Source of the DNA: Pseudomonas sp. Irchel 3E20
Lineage (GTDB): Bacteria; Pseudomonadota; Gammaproteobacteria; Pseudomonadales; Pseudomonadaceae
DNA length: 64,000 nt
Assembly (NCBI RefSeq): GCF_900187645.1
Contig: NZ_FYEE01000005.1
Coordinates: 62,001-126,000, forward strand
Direction: 5' to 3'
Both the position numbers and the translations under genes were made by a program. Below the pieces are notes generated by a model. It searched no databases, was not told the origin of the DNA, and worked only from the letters and a program-made list of their open reading frames with translations. Below are positions 37,603 to 48,429 of this stretch, in pieces (position 1 is the stretch's first letter; each line of letters starts with the position of its first letter).

Positions 37603-38811
37603 TTAAACCTGGTTCAGTCGGTCGGCGATAAAAGCAATCAGTTGGCGGGCAATCTTGCCCTTGCTGGTCTGGGCGAAAAGGGTGGCGTGCAGTTCGCGGT
37701 CGATCACGCTGCAGGCGTTTTCCTCGCTGTTGAAACCAATGCTGGGGTTGGCCACGTCGTTGGCGACGATCAGGTCGAGGTTCTTGTCTTTGAGTTTGCG
37801 CGCGGCGTAGTCCAGCAGGTGTTCGGTCTCGGCGGCGAAGCCGACGCTGAAGGGGCGGTCCGGACGGGTTGAGATGCTGGCCAGAATGTCCGGGTTGCGC
37901 ACCATTTGTAGTAACAGGCCGTCGCCGTTTGTAGGGTCTTTCTTGAGTTTTTGCGGGGCAACCACTTCGGGGCGGTAGTCCGCGACTGCTGCCGAGGCGA
38001 TGAATAGGTCGCATGGCATCGCAGCTTCACAGGCGGCGAGCATGTCCCGAGCACTGACCACGTCGATGCGGGTGACGCGGTCCGGGGTCGGCAAGTGCAC
38101 GGGGCCGGTAATCAGCGTGACGCGGGCGCCTGCTTCCACCGCGGCTTCGGCCAGGGCGAAGCCCATTTTCCCGGAGCTGTGGTTGGTGATGTAGCGCACC
38201 GGGTCGATGTTTTCCTGGGTCGGCCCGGCGGTGATGAGCACGTGCTTGCCGGTCAGCGCCTGGCGCTGGAAGCAATTGGCAGCGCAGTCCACCAGGTCGT
38301 TGGCTTCGAGCATGCGGCCCATGCCGACGTCGCCGCAGGCCTGGCTCCCGGAGCCCGGGCCGAACACACGCACGCCACGGCTTTCCAGCAACTGGGTGTT
38401 GGCCAGGGTGGCCGGGTCGCGCCACATGGCTTGGTTCATCGCGGGGGCGATGGCGATGGTGGCGTCGGTGGCCAGCACCAGGGTGGTCAGCAAATCGTTG
38501 GCGATGCCTTGGGCCAGGCGCGCAATCAGGTCAGCGGTGGCGGGCGCGATCAGCACCAGGTCGGCCCAGCGGGCCAGTTCGATATGACCCATTGCCGCTT
38601 CGGCGGCCGGGTCGAGCAAGTCCAGGTGAACCGGGTGCCCGGACAACGCTTGCATGGTCAGCGGGGTGATGAACTCACTGCCGCCGCGGGTCATGACCAC
38701 ACGCACTTGCGCACCCTGGTCGATGAGCCGGCGAACCAGCTCGGCGCTCTTGTAGGCAGCAATGCCGCCGCCAACGCCCAGAACAATGCGTTTCCGATAC
38801 AGCCGCTGCAT
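37603..38811 (-). CDS. coaBC: CoaBC, phosphopantothenoylcysteine synthetase/decarboxylase
   Basis: The fused enzyme carries out two steps of coenzyme A synthesis. Residues about 1-180 are the CoaC flavoprotein decarboxylase ([18 protein letters not shown], then PAMNQAMW), and about 190-402 the CoaB ligase ([27 protein letters not shown]). The ATG at 38811 is preferred over the longer frame, giving 402 residues. It is divergent from radC, with dut downstream. Confidence 0.96.
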   Translation of the reverse strand: MQRLYRKRIVLGVGGGIAAYKSAELVRRLIDQGAQVRVVMTRGGSEFITPLTMQALSGHPVHLDLLDPAAEAAMGHIELARWADLVLIAPATADLIARLAQGIANDLLTTLVLATDATIAIAPAMNQAMWRDPATLANTQLLESRGVRVFGPGSGSQACGDVGMGRMLEANDLVDCAANCFQRQALTGKHVLITAGPTQENIDPVRYITNHSSGKMGFALAEAAVEAGARVTLITGPVHLPTPDRVTRIDVVSARDMLAACEAAMPCDLFIASAAVADYRPEVVAPQKLKKDPTNGDGLLLQMVRNPDILASISTRPDRPFSVGFAAETEHLLDYAARKLKDKNLDLIVANDVANPSIGFNSEENACSVIDRELHATLFAQTSKGKIARQLIAFIADRLNQV

Positions 38812-38942
38812 AGGCCTGCCTTTGAGTTCAGTGATGACTGCGCGCGATGTCCCTCCCCAGGCCAAATCACGCGCAAAAAAGATGGGCTACGATAACACAG
38901 CGACCGCTATGGAACAGCGGCGCCCATCCACAAGGAGGTGCT

Positions 38943-39617
38943 ATGAGCATCCGCAATTGGCCTGCCGCGGAGCGTCCGCGAGAGAAGCTTTTGGAGTCCG
39001 GCGCGGCGACGCTTTCTGATGCTGAACTGCTGGCGATTTTTCTGCGTACCGGGGTAACGGGCAAGAGCGCCGTCGATCTGGCGCGCCACCTGCTCCTGCA
39101 ATTCGGCAGCCTGCGGGCGCTGTTGGAGGCGGATCTGCCGGCGTTCAGTCGACAGCTGGGGCTTGGGCCGGCTAAGTTCGCCCAATTGCAGGCTGTGCTG
39201 GAAATGGCGCGCCGGCACCTGGCAGAAAAGCTCCAGCGCGAATCGGTACTGGAGAGCCCGGAGGCAGTGCGCGACTACCTCAAGGCGTTACTGCGCCATG
39301 AACCCCATGAGGTGTTTGGTTGCTTGTTCCTGGACGCCAAGCACCGGGTGCTGGCGTTTGAGTCGCTGTTTCGCGGCACCATCGACAGCGCCAGCGTCTA
39401 CCCCCGGCAAGTGGTCAAACGGGCGCTGGCGCACAACGCCGCGGCGTTGATCCTGGCCCACAACCACCCTTCGGGTGTCGCCGACCCCAGCCCTGCGGAC
39501 CGGGTGCTGACCAAGCGCCTGCAAGAGGCGCTGGAGTTAGTTGACGTGCAGGTGCTGGACCACATCATCGTCGGGGGCGAAGACCCGATATCCATGGTGG
39601 AGTACGGCTGGATGTGA
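38943..39617 (+). CDS. radC: RadC-family JAB/MPN protein
   Basis: The 224-residue protein has an N-terminal helix-hairpin-helix-like part and the JAMM zinc motif AHNHPSG with an aspartate later (ADPSPADR). The gene was once linked to DNA repair, which has not been upheld. AAGGAGG is positioned perfectly before the ATG at 38943. An in-frame start at 38847 is rejected. Divergent from coaBC. Confidence 0.94.
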   Translation: MSIRNWPAAERPREKLLESGAATLSDAELLAIFLRTGVTGKSAVDLARHLLLQFGSLRALLEADLPAFSRQLGLGPAKFAQLQAVLEMARRHLAEKLQRESVLESPEAVRDYLKALLRHEPHEVFGCLFLDAKHRVLAFESLFRGTIDSASVYPRQVVKRALAHNAAALILAHNHPSGVADPSPADRVLTKRLQEALELVDVQVLDHIIVGGEDPISMVEYGWM

Positions 39618-39631
39618 CGATGCGGCGCCCA

Positions 39632-41215
39632 TCATTTGACGCTGACTTTCGAAAAGTCCTGACGGCCGAATGGGCTGACCGAATAGCCTTCGATATTTTT
39701 GCGGGTCAGGGCAAACGCAGTGGGGTGCGCCAGGGGTACCCACAGCGCCTGTTGCTGGATTTGCGTCTGCGCCTGTTCGTACAACTTGCTGCGTACACCT
39801 TGCTCGCTGGTGGTCTTGCCAGCGCTGATGAGCTTGTCCAGGCCTGGGTCGCAGTAACGGGCGAAGTTGGTGCCCGATTGCACGGCCGCGCAGGAAAACT
39901 GCGGGGTCAGGAAGTTGTCCGGGTCGCCGTTGTCGCCGGCCCAGCCCATGAACAGCAGGTCATGTTCCCCGGCCTTGGCCCGACGAATTAGTTCGCCCCA
40001 CTCGATCACGCGGATTTCCGCTTGGATGCCGACCTCTGCCAGGTCCGCCTGGAGCAATTGCGCGCCAAGGCTGGGGTTGGGGTTGAGCAGGCTGCCGGAG
40101 GGGCGCGTCCAGAGAGTGGTTTTGAAACCGTCCTTGAGGCCGGCCTTGGCCAGTAACTCCCGAGCCTTGGCAGCGTCGTGGCCATAGCCCGGCAACTCCT
40201 TGGCGTAGCTCCAGGTATTGGGTGGGTAAGGGCCGTTGGCGGCTTCGGCGGTGTCCTCGAACACGGCTTTGAGGTAGCTGGTTTTGTCGAACGCCAGGTT
40301 GATCGCCTGGCGCACTTGCGGTTTGTCCAGAGGCGGATGCTGGCTATTGATGGCGATGAATGCGGTCATGAATGCGGGCGTGTGCTCGACCTTGAGCGTC
40401 GGGTCCTGCCGGGCGGTGTTCACGTCCAATGGTTTGGGCGAGAGGGCGATCTGGCATTCATTGCGTCGCAGCTTTTGCAGCCGAACGTTGGCATCGGGGG
40501 TGATGGCGAAAATCAGATTGTCGACCGCAGGCTTACCGGCGAAGTAGTCGCGGTTGGCCTTGTAGCGGATCACTGCGTCTTTTTGAAAGCGCGTGAAAAT
40601 AAACGGGCCACTACCGATTGGCTGATTGTTGAGCTTCTCGGGCGTGCCGGCCTTGAGCAATTGGTCGGCATACTCGGCGCTATAAATAGAGGCGAAACCC
40701 ATGCTCAGGGTGGCCAGAAAGGTGGAGTCCGGGTGGTCGAGGGTAAAGCGCACAGTGAGAGGGTCGAGGGCGTCGATCTTTTTAATCAGCGCGGGCAACT
40801 GCATCGATTGCGCATGTGGGAAGCCGCTTTGTGCGATTTTGTGCCATGGGTTTGCAGGATCAAGCATGCGGTCGAAGCTGAACTTCACGTCTTCGGCGGT
40901 CAGCTCGCGGCTGGGGTTAAAGTAGTCCGTTTTATGGAACTTCACCTGCGGATGCAGCTTGAACACATAGCTGAGGCCATCCGGGGAAATTTCCCAGCTG
41001 TCGGCCAGGCTGGGGACTACCTTGCCACTGGCGGTATCGAAGTCCACGAGGCGGTTCATCAATACATCGGCCGAGGCGTTGGTGGTGGTCAGCGAGTTGT
41101 ACTGCACCACGTCGAACCCTTCCGGGCTGGCTTCCGTGCACACGCTCAGGGCGGCGGCATGGGCCAGCGGGCTTAGGAACGGAGCCAGCAGCAGGGGCAG
41201 GGCGGCGAGACGCAT
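39632..41215 (-). CDS. Peptide-type ABC transporter substrate-binding protein
   Basis: The 527-residue periplasmic protein of the SBP_bac_5 (DppA/OppA) type has a signal peptide (residues 1-20, ending AHAAA). Family signatures include the AEDVKFSFDRML segment and RQAINLAFDKTSYL, and the C-terminal WVPLAHPTAFALTRKNIEGY. No permease or ATPase gene is adjacent, so it probably works with an ABC transporter encoded elsewhere. The ligand is probably a dipeptide. Confidence 0.93.
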   Translation of the reverse strand: MRLAALPLLLAPFLSPLAHAAALSVCTEASPEGFDVVQYNSLTTTNASADVLMNRLVDFDTASGKVVPSLADSWEISPDGLSYVFKLHPQVKFHKTDYFNPSRELTAEDVKFSFDRMLDPANPWHKIAQSGFPHAQSMQLPALIKKIDALDPLTVRFTLDHPDSTFLATLSMGFASIYSAEYADQLLKAGTPEKLNNQPIGSGPFIFTRFQKDAVIRYKANRDYFAGKPAVDNLIFAITPDANVRLQKLRRNECQIALSPKPLDVNTARQDPTLKVEHTPAFMTAFIAINSQHPPLDKPQVRQAINLAFDKTSYLKAVFEDTAEAANGPYPPNTWSYAKELPGYGHDAAKARELLAKAGLKDGFKTTLWTRPSGSLLNPNPSLGAQLLQADLAEVGIQAEIRVIEWGELIRRAKAGEHDLLFMGWAGDNGDPDNFLTPQFSCAAVQSGTNFARYCDPGLDKLISAGKTTSEQGVRSKLYEQAQTQIQQQALWVPLAHPTAFALTRKNIEGYSVSPFGRQDFSKVSVK

Positions 41216-41580
41216 ATTCGGTGTCCTTTGCAGATCGAGGGCCCATCTGCGCGCGCAGTCTGGAAAAGTCCTACCCTAGTGGCGTCTTTTGGAAATGACT
41301 ATCCTATTTTTCATTTTGTTTCGGGCAGTGCATTTACGTCATCGACCGCGGGTCATTGGTCGGTTTTTTGTTTTTGTTGAATCGCTCCCGCACGGCGCCT
41401 GCGATGGTTGTGGGGCCCCGGCTGCTGGAGGGCGTTTACTCCGGAGATGGCGGTCGGGCCTTGGCGGGCGGGCGCAAGACCGCCTCGGGCGATGAGCGGC
41501 GCAGCGTATTTCGGTTGTTTGGCGGGCGCTCTAGCGCCGATAAAGCAGCCGTCGCGCAAAAGCAAAATCACATGGGCTGT
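41216..41580. other. Non-coding gap upstream of rpmB
   Basis: A 365-base stretch before the rpmB promoter. Several short frames are open but none has a good start site or a recognisable protein. CGACC/GGTCG stem bases followed by TTTTTTGTTTTTG (41343-41380) resemble a weak terminator reading rightward, but no gene precedes it on that strand. A small RNA is possible but unsupported. Confidence 0.5.
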
Positions 41581-41609
41581 TGTTGCTCTGAGGTCTTTCT
41601 GGTATAAAG
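41581..41609 (+). promoter_or_regulatory. Sigma-70-type promoter of rpmB-rpmG
   Basis: TTGTTG (41581-41586), a 17-base spacer and TATAAA (41604-41609). Predicted transcription start is near 41616, giving a leader of about 140 bases. Confidence 0.6.
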
Positions 41610-41713
41610 CAGCGCTCTTTTCTAGGGGCCCGGTTCCTTCGCTTGTAGGTGTAGCCGGTAAGACCCTTAAAGAAACGCGGCGCCTGGCGCCAAATGACTG
41701 AGAGATTAAGCGG

Positions 41714-41737
41714 CCAACCCATGCCGGGTTGGGCATG
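41714..41737 (+). promoter_or_regulatory. Overlapping hairpins in the rpmB leader
   Basis: CCAACCC (41714-41720) can pair with GGGTTGG (41726-41732), or CATGCC (41720-41725) with GGCATG (41732-41737). The two are mutually exclusive and lie 21 bases before the rpmB start. Confidence 0.45.
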
Positions 41738-41757
41738 TGGTTTTAGAGGGCTGAGGC

Positions 41758-41991
41758 ATGTCGAGAGTCTGTCAAGTTACCGGTAAGGGTCCGGTGACTG
41801 GGAATAACATTTCCCACGCAAACAACAAAACCCGTCGTCGTTTCCTGCCAAACCTGCAGCATCACCGCTTCTGGGTTGAAGAAGAGAAACGTTTCGTGCG
41901 TCTGCGCGTATCTGCCAAAGGCATGCGTATTATCGACAAGCGTGGCATCACTGTCGTGCTGGCCGAAATCCGCCGTGCTGGCAAGATCTAA
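41758..41991 (+). CDS. rpmB: RpmB, 50S ribosomal protein L28
   Basis: The 77-residue L28 starts [12 protein letters not shown] and contains [10 protein letters not shown] and [15 protein letters not shown], all family signatures. No zinc-ribbon cysteine set is present apart from the single Cys near the start. It forms an operon with rpmG 12 bases downstream. Confidence 0.97.
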   Translation: MSRVCQVTGKGPVTGNNISHANNKTRRRFLPNLQHHRFWVEEEKRFVRLRVSAKGMRIIDKRGITVVLAEIRRAGKI

Positions 41992-42003
41992 GGGAGCTAA
42001 ATC

Positions 42004-42159
42004 ATGCGTGAATTGATTCGTTTGATCTCGAGCGCCGGTACTGGTCACTTCTACACTACCGACAAGAACAAGCGCACGACTCCGGACAAAATCGAGATCA
42101 AGAAATATGATCCGGTTGTTCGTAAGCACGTGATCTACAAAGAAGGCAAAATCAAGTAA
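42004..42159 (+). CDS. rpmG: RpmG, 50S ribosomal protein L33
   Basis: The 51-residue L33 begins [17 protein letters not shown] and ends [19 protein letters not shown]. It lacks the zinc-binding CxxC pairs, so it is the zinc-independent form. AGGGAGC lies 6 bases before the ATG. It ends at a strong terminator. Confidence 0.97.
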   Translation: MRELIRLISSAGTGHFYTTDKNKRTTPDKIEIKKYDPVVRKHVIYKEGKIK

Positions 42160-42180
42160 TTGATTTGGCCTCCTTTAAGA

Positions 42181-42215
42181 AAAAGGCCCGTATCGCGAGA
42201 TACGGGCCTTTTTCT
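42181..42215 (+). terminator. Intrinsic terminator of rpmB-rpmG
   Basis: A 14-bp stem (42181-42194 with 42199-42212), loop GCGA, and a T-rich tail; it may also serve the leftward gene that ends at 42230. Confidence 0.92.
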
Positions 42216-42229
42216 TTGCCTGTTTTTAC

Positions 42230-42442
42230 TCAGCCGCAGTTGATGCTACGGATAATCTTGTCGGCATCGGTTTGCAGGTTTATGCGGGTTGGGCGTCGAT
42301 CCCAGGTGGATGGGAATCGTGGGCCGGTGAACCTTACCTGTGCTCCATTGGCCTTTTGACGAACCTCGGCGAGCAGCTCTTCGGTGGCGAGCATACCGAT
42401 GGCGTATTGAGCGATAGAAATATCGCATGTGTTATCGGGCAT
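42230..42442 (-). CDS. Inhibitor I78 family protein, probable protease inhibitor
   Basis: A 70-residue protein starting MPDNTCDISIAQYAIG and ending INLQTDADKIIRSINCG. The DRRPTRINL...D...I...CG layout is that of the I78 family (elastase-inhibitor type), which also shows the spacing to a C-terminal CG. No signal peptide is seen, unlike many family members. The ATG at 42442 has AAGGA upstream; an earlier start adds nine residues. Convergent with rpmG. Confidence 0.8.
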   Translation of the reverse strand: MPDNTCDISIAQYAIGMLATEELLAEVRQKANGAQVRFTGPRFPSTWDRRPTRINLQTDADKIIRSINCG

Positions 42443-42629
42443 TTTTTGCTTCCTTGCGTGACTGTTCATGGGGAAGCGCCCTATCGATCAACCGGCGAAT
42501 ACCGCTTCCTGCGATATTCGGTAGCGATTGGATTTTCAGAGCGCTGAAAACAGTGTGGTCGCCAAGTCATGAATTGCCTGGCCTGGGTTCTGCATAAGTG
42601 TTTCCAGATGCTGCCTGGTGAAGGCGCCG

Positions 42630-42992
42630 TCAGGCTTTTTGCTCGAACACCACGTAGATTTTCCGACAGGGTTGTAACACTTCCCAGGTGCCTCGGAACC
42701 CGGCCGGAATCACAAATCGGTCCCCCGCCCGCAGGGTCTTTGCATTGCCGTCGTCGTCACGCAGGACGGAGACGCCCTGGATGATCTCGCAGTATTCATG
42801 TTCGGTGTAATTGACCCGCCATTGCCCGGCATCGCCCTCCCATACGCCCGCGTTCATCTGGCCGCAGGGGCTGTTGTAGTGGTTGTAGAGGGTTTGCTGT
42901 GGGTCGCCCTTGAGGATTTTTTCCTCGGTGGGGCGATAGCGTTCCGCTGGGGTATTGGCTTGGCTGAAGTCGACAATCTCTTGGATACCCAT
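42630..42992 (-). CDS. Cupin-domain protein (Cupin_3 type)
   Basis: A 120-residue single-domain cupin that shows the two motifs in loose form: NYTEHEYCEIIQG and AGDRFVIPAGFRGTWEV. The metal-binding residues include H and E in the first motif. Cupin_3 proteins of this kind often sit beside amine or polyamine catabolism genes, and the next gene is an aldehyde dehydrogenase of that type, read in the opposite direction. Substrate unknown. Confidence 0.85.
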   Translation of the reverse strand: MGIQEIVDFSQANTPAERYRPTEEKILKGDPQQTLYNHYNSPCGQMNAGVWEGDAGQWRVNYTEHEYCEIIQGVSVLRDDDGNAKTLRAGDRFVIPAGFRGTWEVLQPCRKIYVVFEQKA

Positions 42993-43229
42993 TGCTGTTT
43001 TCTCCCGTGATTGCGGCGCGGACGGCTGAAAAGTCCGAAGTCTATGTTTATTAAAATGAACATCGCAAGGCGCTGCAGGGGCCTTGTGTCAAATATATTG
43101 AAACTTTGGCGGCCGCTGGTTTAGGGTGGCGGTTGCCTTGGGCCGATGTGAAGGCTGGCCGGGCAGAATTCCTGAAGGTGCCTGCATAGAACGCACAGCG
43201 CCTGTATTCAACAAGAGGAGGACACACGT

Positions 43230-44723
43230 ATGACCACCCTGACTCGTGCCGACTGGGAACAACGTGCTCGTGATCTGAAGATCGAAGGCCGTGCCTATAT
43301 CAATGGCGAATACACCGCTTCGGTTTCTGGCGACACCTTTGAATGTATCAGCCCGGTTGATGGCCGGCTGCTGGGCAGCATCGCCAGTTGTGACGTCGCC
43401 GATGCGCAGCGCGCTGTGGAAAACGCTCGTGCCACCTTCAATTCCGGCGTGTGGTCGCGCCTGGCGCCGAGCAAGCGTAAAGCCACCATGATCCGCTTTG
43501 CCGCCCTGCTCAAGGACAACGCCCAAGAGTTGGCCCTGCTTGAAACCCTCGACATGGGCAAGCCCATCAGTGACTCCCTGGGCATCGACGTGCCCGGTGC
43601 TGCCCAGGCCTTGAGCTGGAGCGGCGAGGCGATCGACAAGATCTACGATGAAGTGGCTGCCACGCCCCATGACCAATTGGGCTTGGTTACCCGTGAGCCT
43701 GTGGGCGTGGTTGCGGCCATTGTGCCGTGGAACTTCCCACTGATGATGGCCTGCTGGAAACTCGGCCCGGCGCTGTCCACCGGTAACTCGGTGGTGCTCA
43801 AGCCCTCTGAAAAGTCACCGCTGACGGCCATCCGTATCGCTGCATTGGCGGTTGAAGCGGGTATTCCCAAGGGCGTGCTCAACGTGTTGCCGGGTTACGG
43901 CCACACCGTGGGCAAGGCCCTGGCCCTGCATAACGATGTCGATACCCTGGTGTTCACCGGCTCCACCAAAATCGCCAAGCAACTGCTGATCTACTCCGGC
44001 GAATCCAACATGAAGCGGGTGTGGTTGGAGGCGGGCGGCAAGAGCCCGAACATCGTATTTGCCGATGCCCCGGACCTACAGGCCGCGGCCGAGTCTGCCG
44101 CCGGCGCTATTGCCTTCAACCAGGGCGAAGTCTGCACCGCTGGCTCGCGCCTGCTGGTGGAGCGCTCGATCAAGGATAAATTCCTGCCGCTGGTGATCGA
44201 GGCGCTCAAGGGCTGGAAACCCGGCAACCCGCTGGACCCGGCCACCAATGTCGGCGCGCTGGTCGATACCCAGCAGATGAACACCGTGCTGTCCTACATC
44301 GAGTCCGGCCATAGCGATGGCGCCAAACTGGTGGTGGGTGGCAAGCGCATTCTCCAGGAAACCGGTGGCACCTATGTTGAGCCAACGATTTTCGACGGCG
44401 TCAGCAATGCGATGAAAATTGCCCAGGAAGAGATCTTTGGCCCGGTGCTATCGGTGATTGCCTTCGACTCGGTCGAGGAAGCCATCGAGATTGCCAACGA
44501 CACGCCTTATGGGCTGGCGGCGGCGGTGTGGACGTCCAATATCTCCAAGGCGCACCTGACAGCCAAGGCGTTGCGTGCGGGCAGTGTGTGGGTCAACCAG
44601 TACGATGGCGGCGATATGACCGCACCGTTCGGTGGCTTCAAGCAGTCCGGTAATGGCCGTGACAAGTCGCTGCACGCCTTTGACAAGTACACCGAACTGA
44701 AGGCGACCTGGATCAAGTTGTAA
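43230..44723 (+). CDS. kauB: Aldehyde dehydrogenase, KauB/PuuC-like
   Basis: NAD(P)-dependent dehydrogenase of 497 residues, probably acting on omega-amino or gamma-glutamyl aldehydes from polyamine or arginine breakdown. The catalytic residues are in WLEAGGKSPNIV (Glu) and NQGEVCTAGSRL (Cys), with the NAD-binding FTGSTKIAKQLL. AGAGGAGG precedes the ATG. The kauB/pauC-type name rests on overall likeness and on my recall of the Pseudomonas locus; the substrate is not proven. Confidence 0.88.
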   Translation: MTTLTRADWEQRARDLKIEGRAYINGEYTASVSGDTFECISPVDGRLLGSIASCDVADAQRAVENARATFNSGVWSRLAPSKRKATMIRFAALLKDNAQELALLETLDMGKPISDSLGIDVPGAAQALSWSGEAIDKIYDEVAATPHDQLGLVTREPVGVVAAIVPWNFPLMMACWKLGPALSTGNSVVLKPSEKSPLTAIRIAALAVEAGIPKGVLNVLPGYGHTVGKALALHNDVDTLVFTGSTKIAKQLLIYSGESNMKRVWLEAGGKSPNIVFADAPDLQAAAESAAGAIAFNQGEVCTAGSRLLVERSIKDKFLPLVIEALKGWKPGNPLDPATNVGALVDTQQMNTVLSYIESGHSDGAKLVVGGKRILQETGGTYVEPTIFDGVSNAMKIAQEEIFGPVLSVIAFDSVEEAIEIANDTPYGLAAAVWTSNISKAHLTAKALRAGSVWVNQYDGGDMTAPFGGFKQSGNGRDKSLHAFDKYTELKATWIKL

Positions 44724-44742
44724 CCTGGCAACCCCGCCCAGA

Positions 44743-44772
44743 AACAGGCCGCGCCCCATGTCGCGGCCTGTT
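44743..44772 (+). terminator. Hairpin after the aldehyde dehydrogenase gene
   Basis: AACAGGCCGCG (44743-44753) pairs with CGCGGCCTGTT (44762-44772), 20 bases after the stop; the tail GTGCTTCT is only partly T-rich. Confidence 0.65.
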
Positions 44773-44934
44773 GTGCTTCTGGTGAGGCATTTCGCCATCA
44801 AGCTCACTTCCTCTCTTACTTCGAGCGCGAGGCTACGGTGCGGTCAGAATTTTCTGCTGTAATTAGCGGAATGTGCGGCATTGCCCTATACCCAAAGCCA
44901 TGAATTGCCATAGTGATAGTCAATCATCTGCGGC

Positions 44935-44963
44935 TTCCTGAACGGGGGAAGGGCGGCTATGAT
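44935..44963 (+). promoter_or_regulatory. Sigma-70-type promoter of trxA
   Basis: TTCCTG (44935-44940), 17-base spacer, TATGAT (44958-44963), 37 bases before the trxA start. Confidence 0.55.
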
Positions 44964-44999
44964 GGGCCACGTTTTTTTGCTTACAACCTGGAGACTTCC

Positions 45000-45329
45000 A
45001 TGAGCAGCGATCTTATCAAACACGTTAGCGACGCTAGCTTCGAGGCTGACGTACTCAAGGCCGAAGGCGCTGTATTGGTCGATTACTGGGCTGAGTGGTG
45101 TGGCCCTTGCAAAATGATCGCGCCAGTCCTGGACGAGATTGCTGAAACCTACAAAGGCAAACTGACCGTTGCCAAGCTGAACATCGACGAAAACCAGGAA
45201 ACGCCAGCCAAGCATGGCGTGCGTGGTATCCCGACGCTGATGCTGTTCAAGAACGGCAATGTCGAAGCCACCAAGGTCGGTGCGCTGTCGAAGTCGCAGT
45301 TAGCAGCCTTCCTCGACGCCAACATCTAA
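45000..45329 (+). CDS. trxA: TrxA, thioredoxin 1
   Basis: Disulfide reductant of 109 residues with the active site WCGPC (W33, C34, C37) and the conserved cis-proline in GIPTLMLF. The ATG at 45000 begins [11 protein letters not shown]; the upstream frame is not homologous. CTGGAG is about 6 bases upstream. A promoter and a terminator bracket it, so it is a single-gene unit. Confidence 0.97.
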   Translation: MSSDLIKHVSDASFEADVLKAEGAVLVDYWAEWCGPCKMIAPVLDEIAETYKGKLTVAKLNIDENQETPAKHGVRGIPTLMLFKNGNVEATKVGALSKSQLAAFLDANI

Positions 45330-45334
45330 GCCTG

Positions 45335-45367
45335 ATGAAAAGCCCCGCAAATTGCGGGGCTTTTCAT
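45335..45367 (+). terminator. Intrinsic terminator of trxA
   Basis: A 15-bp stem (45335-45349 with 45353-45367) with AAAAG/CTTTT flanks around a GCCCCGCA core. Confidence 0.93.
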
Positions 45368-45369
45368 TG

Positions 45370-45561
45370 TTCAGGGCTAGACGCTCCTAAATTCAGGTGT
45401 TACATTCGGCCCCGCACTGGTTTCTCCATTGCCCCCTGCAAGCCGTCGCCGACGCTCTCCTTTCGATTAGTACGCGATCCTGTCGCCTTCTCCGCGGCGC
45501 GGCCTCATTAAGCCAAAAGCTTAATTTCCCCCCCCTCCATAAATGATTACGTCATTCCTAT
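45370..45561 (+). promoter_or_regulatory. rho leader region
   Basis: Upstream region of rho of about 190 bases. It contains a C-rich, G-poor stretch around 45428-45500, a small hairpin ATTAAGC-CAAAA-GCTTAAT (45507-45525) and a run of C residues just before the start. In E. coli rho regulates itself by early termination in its leader, so this may be similar; that is inference. Confidence 0.45.
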
Positions 45562-46821
<1,260 letters not shown>

Positions 46822-46841
46822 TTCGAGCGGGACCGCAAAAG

Positions 46842-46862
46842 GCCGGGGAAACCCGGCTTTTT
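46842..46862 (+). terminator. Intrinsic terminator of rho
   Basis: GCCGGG pairs with CCCGGC around a GAAA tetraloop, followed by TTTTT, 20 bases after the stop. Confidence 0.88.
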
Positions 46863-46962
46863 GCTGTCTGACCCTTTATCATCGGGCAGCTCACTATTCG
46901 TAACAGTTGGCTTCGGCGCTAAACTCGTGCCCCGAACGCCACGGCCAAAACGAGGCTCAAGC

Positions 46963-48429
46963 ATGCAGTATCGCGACTTGCGCGACTTTATCAGCGGTCT
47001 GGAAACGCGCGGCGAACTCAAGCGCATCCAGGTTCCGGTGTCTCCTGTGCTGGAAATGACCGAGGTCTGCGACCGCACCTTGCGTGCCAAAGGCCCGGCC
47101 CTGCTCTTTGAAAACCCCACCGGCTACGACATCCCGGTGCTCGGCAACCTGTTCGGCACTCCCGAGCGCGTGGCCCTGGGCATGGGCGCCGAAGCGGTCA
47201 GCGAGCTGCGCGAAATCGGCAAATTACTGGCCTTTCTCAAGGAGCCGGAGCCGCCCAAGGGCCTGAAAGACGCTTGGTCCAAGCTGCCGATCTTCCGCAA
47301 GATCATCGCCATGGCGCCCAAAGTGGTCAAAGACGCGGTGTGCCAGGAAGTGGTCATCGAAGGTGACGACGTCGACCTGGCGATGCTGCCCGTGCAGACC
47401 TGCTGGCCTGGCGATGTCGGCCCGCTGATTACCTGGGGCCTGACCGTCACCAAAGGCCCGAACAAGGACCGCCAGAACCTGGGCATCTACCGCCAGCAGG
47501 TGATTGGCCGCAACAAGGTCATCATGCGCTGGCTGAGCCATCGCGGCGGTGCGTTGGATTACCGCGAATGGTGTGAAAAACATCCGGGCCAGCCGTTCCC
47601 TGTTTCCGTGGCGCTGGGGGCGGACCCGGCCACCATCCTGGGTGCCGTCACCCCGGTGCCCGACAGCCTTTCCGAATACGCCTTCGCCGGGTTGTTGCGT
47701 GGCAACCGCACCGAACTGGTGAAATGCCGCGGCAACGACCTGCAAGTGCCGGCCACCGCCGAGATCATCCTCGAAGGCGTGATCCACCCTGGTGAAATGG
47801 CCGACGAAGGCCCTTACGGCGACCACACCGGCTACTACAACGAAGTCGACAGCTTCCCGGTGTTTACCGTCGAGCGCATCACCCACCGTATCAAGCCGAT
47901 CTACCACAGCACCTACACTGGCCGCCCGCCCGATGAGCCGGCGATCCTCGGCGTGGCGCTGAACGAAGTGTTCGTGCCGATCCTGCAAAAGCAGTTCCCG
48001 GAAATCACCGACTTCTACCTGCCGCCCGAAGGCTGTTCATACCGCATGGCGGTGGTGACCATAAAGAAGCAGTACCCGGGGCACGCCAAGCGCGTGATGC
48101 TGGGGGTCTGGTCGTTTTTGCGGCAGTTCATGTACACCAAGTTCGTTATCGTCACCGACGACGACATCAATGCCCGGGACTGGAACGACGTGATCTGGGC
48201 CATCACCACGCGCATGGACCCCAAGCGCGACACGGTGATGATCGACAACACGCCGATCGACTACCTGGACTTCGCCTCGCCGGTGTCCGGCCTGGGCTCG
48301 AAAATGGGCCTGGATGCCACCCACAAATGGCCCGGTGAAACCACCCGCGAGTGGGGCCGGGTTATCGTCAAGGACGAGGCGGTCACCCGCCGGATCGATG
48401 CCATCTGGAATCAGTTAGGAATAGATTGA
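46963..48429 (+). CDS. ubiD: UbiD, 4-hydroxy-3-polyprenylbenzoate decarboxylase
   Basis: Prenylated-FMN-dependent decarboxylase of ubiquinone synthesis. The 488-residue protein carries family motifs such as [14 protein letters not shown] and the catalytic region [12 protein letters not shown]. The ATG at 46963 ([10 protein letters not shown]) is preferred over an earlier in-frame start without homology. Its TGA shares one base with the ATG of the next gene (TGATG at 48427-48431), so translation is coupled to a flavin/ferredoxin reductase. Confidence 0.97.
   Translation: MQYRDLRDFISGLETRGELKRIQVPVSPVLEMTEVCDRTLRAKGPALLFENPTGYDIPVLGNLFGTPERVALGMGAEAVSELREIGKLLAFLKEPEPPKGLKDAWSKLPIFRKIIAMAPKVVKDAVCQEVVIEGDDVDLAMLPVQTCWPGDVGPLITWGLTVTKGPNKDRQNLGIYRQQVIGRNKVIMRWLSHRGGALDYREWCEKHPGQPFPVSVALGADPATILGAVTPVPDSLSEYAFAGLLRGNRTELVKCRGNDLQVPATAEIILEGVIHPGEMADEGPYGDHTGYYNEVDSFPVFTVERITHRIKPIYHSTYTGRPPDEPAILGVALNEVFVPILQKQFPEITDFYLPPEGCSYRMAVVTIKKQYPGHAKRVMLGVWSFLRQFMYTKFVIVTDDDINARDWNDVIWAITTRMDPKRDTVMIDNTPIDYLDFASPVSGLGSKMGLDATHKWPGETTREWGRVIVKDEAVTRRIDAIWNQLGID

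Noticed and set aside
41356..41736. Several short frames on both strands in the gap before rpmB
   Set aside because: No ribosome binding sites, no domains, and overlap with the likely rpmB promoter and leader.
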